The translations under genes and the position numbers were made by a program. The notes under the pieces are model-generated. The model made no database searches and had not been told where the DNA came from. It saw only the letters and a list, made by a program, of their open reading frames with translations. From Chromatiales bacterium (GTDB lineage Bacteria; Pseudomonadota; Gammaproteobacteria; Steroidobacterales; GCA-2729495), in assembly GCA_030614035.1 (NCBI GenBank), contig JAUWKW010000071.1, positions 1 through 7,263 on the forward strand: a stretch of DNA of 7,263 nt. The letters are read 5' to 3'. Below are positions 6,678 to 7,263 of the stretch, one piece after another (position 1 is the stretch's first letter; every line of letters starts with the position of its first letter).

Positions 6678-7263
6678 ATGGCGGAAGCACCAGGTAAAGA
6701 CAAAAGTTCTGTTCTTTCAGTTGACGGAAAGGACTACCAGATTTTCCGGTTGGATGCGGTCCGTGAAGGTCACGTCGACCAGCTGCCCTACTCGCTGAAA
6801 ATACTGCTGGAGAATCTACTGCGGCACGCGGATTGTGATGATGTCACCGCGGACGACATCAGTGCACTTGCGAATTGGGATCCAGCCGCTGAACCCAGCC
6901 AGGAAATCTCGTTCCGCCCGGGTCGTGTCCTCCTGCAGGATTTTACCGGTGTACCGGCGGTGGTCGATTTGGCTGCCATGCGGGATGCGATCGTCAAGCT
7001 CGGCGGCAAAGCCGCGAGCATCAATCCATTGTCCCCGGCGGAGCTCGTCATCGATCATTCGGTGCAGGTCGACCATTACGGAGCTCCGACCGCACTGGAA
7101 CTGAACAACGCTATCGAGTTTCGCCGTAATCAGGAACGCTATGCGTTTCTGCGCTGGGGTCAGAACGCATTTAAAAACTTTAAGGTCGTGCCGCCGAACA
7201 CCGGAATCGTGCACCAGGTGAATCTCGAATACCTCGCCAGAGTCGTTTTCGATGAGACGGTGG
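6678..7263 (+). CDS. acnA: Aconitate hydratase A, 5' part (runs off window)
   Basis: The first 195 residues of a protein that should be about 890 long; the frame is open to the window end. AcnA isomerises citrate to isocitrate through cis-aconitate with a [4Fe-4S] cluster, and the apo-form of the family can bind RNA (IRP-like). Matching blocks: [14 protein letters not shown] (36-49), [20 protein letters not shown] (84-103), the aconitase signature [17 protein letters not shown] (116-132), and [19 protein letters not shown] (155-173) followed by [11 protein letters not shown] (176-186). The GICHQVN Cys of E. coli AcnA is Val here; it is not a cluster ligand. The three cluster cysteines lie beyond the window. 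Start chosen by the GGAG site and by N-terminal match. With fumC it makes two TCA enzymes within 5 kb. The alternative 2-methylcitrate-type paralogue AcnD cannot be excluded from this fragment, but the matches favour AcnA. Confidence 0.94.
   Translation, partial: MAEAPGKDKSSVLSVDGKDYQIFRLDAVREGHVDQLPYSLKILLENLLRHADCDDVTADDISALANWDPAAEPSQEISFRPGRVLLQDFTGVPAVVDLAAMRDAIVKLGGKAASINPLSPAELVIDHSVQVDHYGAPTALELNNAIEFRRNQERYAFLRWGQNAFKNFKVVPPNTGIVHQVNLEYLARVVFDETV

Overview
The window looks like ordinary chromosomal DNA from a gammaproteobacterium of moderately high GC content. MazG, FumC, PurB, MnmA and AcnA all align in memory with their enterobacterial or general proteobacterial counterparts. The purB-mnmA neighbourhood is also a gammaproteobacterial trait. 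Genus cannot be fixed from the sequence alone. There are no mobile elements, CRISPR arrays, tRNAs or rRNAs, and no stretch over 300 bases lacks a gene.

Left part (3-2816, minus strand): a compact cluster read in the order fumC (class II fumarase), a CoA-pyrophosphatase-type Nudix hydrolase, then mazG (NTP pyrophosphohydrolase). Gaps are 14 and 22 nt, so they are probably one operon of a TCA enzyme followed by two nucleotide or cofactor 'housecleaning' hydrolases. The Nudix-mazG junction is a striking AT-rich island (about 14% GC over 50 nt).

Middle (2817-5339): a 126-nt divergent promoter region separates fumC from purB (adenylosuccinate lyase) on the plus strand. PurB releases fumarate and FumC hydrates it, and the two belong to the same enzyme superfamily. 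After purB comes a tightly coupled pair: a GNAT acetyltransferase and a small poorly characterised protein that I read as a PLD-like (DUF7931-type) domain with a degenerate catalytic motif. This pair is the least understood part of the window.

Right part (5340-7263): mnmA (tRNA 2-thiouridylase), preceded by an extended -10 element placed so that transcription would start on or next to the ATG, which suggests a leaderless mRNA. Then comes the 5' part of acnA (aconitase A) with its own perfect -10 box, a clear ribosome binding site and a GC-rich leader; acnA runs off the window end.

Overall this is central metabolism (TCA, purine synthesis), tRNA modification and nucleotide sanitation. I did not find a clear new system. 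The best leads are the GNAT/PLD-like pair, the leaderless mnmA arrangement, and the AT-rich junction.
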